A DNA stretch of 64,000 nucleotides from Porphyridium purpureum (taxonomy: Eukaryota > Rhodophyta > Bangiophyceae > Porphyridiales > Porphyridiaceae): positions 868,001 to 932,000 of the forward strand of contig VRMN01000002.1 of NCBI GenBank assembly GCA_008690995.1, read 5' to 3'. Made by a program: the position numbers and the translations under genes. The notes under the pieces were generated by a model. That model saw only the letters and a list, made by a program, of their open reading frames with translations. It was not told the DNA's origin and ran no database searches. Positions 63,636 to 64,000 of this stretch are shown here, one piece after another. Within the stretch, counting starts at the first letter, position 1, and each line of letters opens with the position of its first letter.

Positions 63636-64000
63636 TTATTTGAACACGGATGTTAGCCGCGCTCCTTTCTGATCATTGTACAGACGACGGTCCGTTCCCA
63701 CAAGTTTGGTAAATCGCCGGTCAATTTCCCTGCCGATTGCCCACCGATGCGAGGTATGGGAATCCGCGTCGAGGTCTGGCTATATTTACACAAGGCCGCT
63801 GTCAAGCTCCGCGGGCTTGGTCAGGAGACGTATGATGTGCGCGTGGCTCAAGCGACCCGCCAACTTTATCAGGAGCCCTTCAATATCCGCATGTTTCCGC
63901 AACGACCCAGAAGTCTGGTCCACTTCGAAGTGCCGCATCCGCGGCAGTGCGTTCTCGAAAGGACTAAATAGTTTCATGATTACCGTTTGTTTCTCAGGGA
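63636..64000 (-). CDS. Partial spliced gene at right edge, function unknown
   Basis: Minus strand; the frame is open from the window edge and includes an ATG at 63977 (MKLFSPFENALPRMRHFEVD). It runs to a candidate donor GT|GTAAAT after 63790. A 60-nt intron (63789..63730) ending in TCGGCAG joins it to 63729..63636. The junction gives SGLV|EIDRRFTKLVGTDRRLYNDQ and ends in LTSVFK. The splice phases match (phase 2), and both parts look coding, but the intron is shorter than others here and I recognise no family. Without splicing the frame stops at 63786. Confidence 0.35.

Noticed and set aside
1-64000. CRISPR arrays, insertion sequences, LTR or LINE elements
   Set aside because: No spacer-repeat pattern, terminal repeats with target duplications, or reverse transcriptase/transposase motifs were seen; the tandem arrays have no spacers and the zinc-finger gene has no transposase domain.

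Overview
The window is nuclear DNA of a unicellular red alga (Rhodophyta). The evidence is indirect but consistent. Genes are dense and mostly intron-free. Several nucleus-encoded plastid proteins begin with a transit peptide carrying a Phe near the start (MAF, MFV, MCF), the red-algal/glaucophyte pattern. A plastid is implied by Tat, Ycf19/YggT and HugZ-like proteins. One tRNA gene is circularly permuted, a state best known from Cyanidioschyzon. I cannot name the species; a Porphyridium-like or Cyanidiophyceae alga fits.

Layout. 1-9.5 kb: 5' end of a xylulokinase leaving to the left, two plastid proteins, the COMPASS/CPF WD40 subunit Swd2, the mismatch-repair endonuclease PMS1/PMS2, a plastid DUF819 membrane protein and an OPA3-like protein. 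9.5-21 kb: spliced UXT prefoldin, DUF155/RMND1-like protein, oxysterol-binding protein, spliced ribophorin I, VPS29, QCR8, an unknown membrane protein and adenine deaminase. 21-31 kb: a large type II membrane protein that joins a beta-helix to a glycoside-hydrolase-like domain, a plastid Rieske protein, a PWWP protein diverging from a three-exon coiled-coil gene, a plastid exporter and an AAAP amino-acid transporter. 31-49 kb: low-complexity protein, plastid P450, zf-4CXXC regulator, ALG12, a GEX1/KAR5-type nuclear-fusion protein, UreF, germin-like cupin, PSMG2 and NUP107. 49-64 kb: permuted tRNA-Thr, cryptochrome/photolyase, YggT/Ycf19, OSTC, an acidic nuclear protein, a PLP decarboxylase, TatB/Hcf106, a 31-bp repeat array, a plastid helical-repeat protein, a twin zinc-finger protein and part of a spliced gene at the right edge.

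Shared roles. Three ER N-glycosylation genes (RPN1, OSTC, ALG12) lie in the window but are not adjacent. Plastid proteins are scattered throughout. Purine (GA)n tracts lie just upstream of many start codons, always GA-rich on the coding strand, suggesting a common promoter or 5'UTR element. Every well-supported intron is phase 0.

The most unusual items are: the permuted tRNA-Thr(AGU) with an extra insertion in its T loop; the GEX1/KAR5 karyogamy protein in a lineage where sex is poorly documented; the beta-helix plus glycosidase fusion; and the strictly 31-bp-periodic array at 59.4-59.7 kb.
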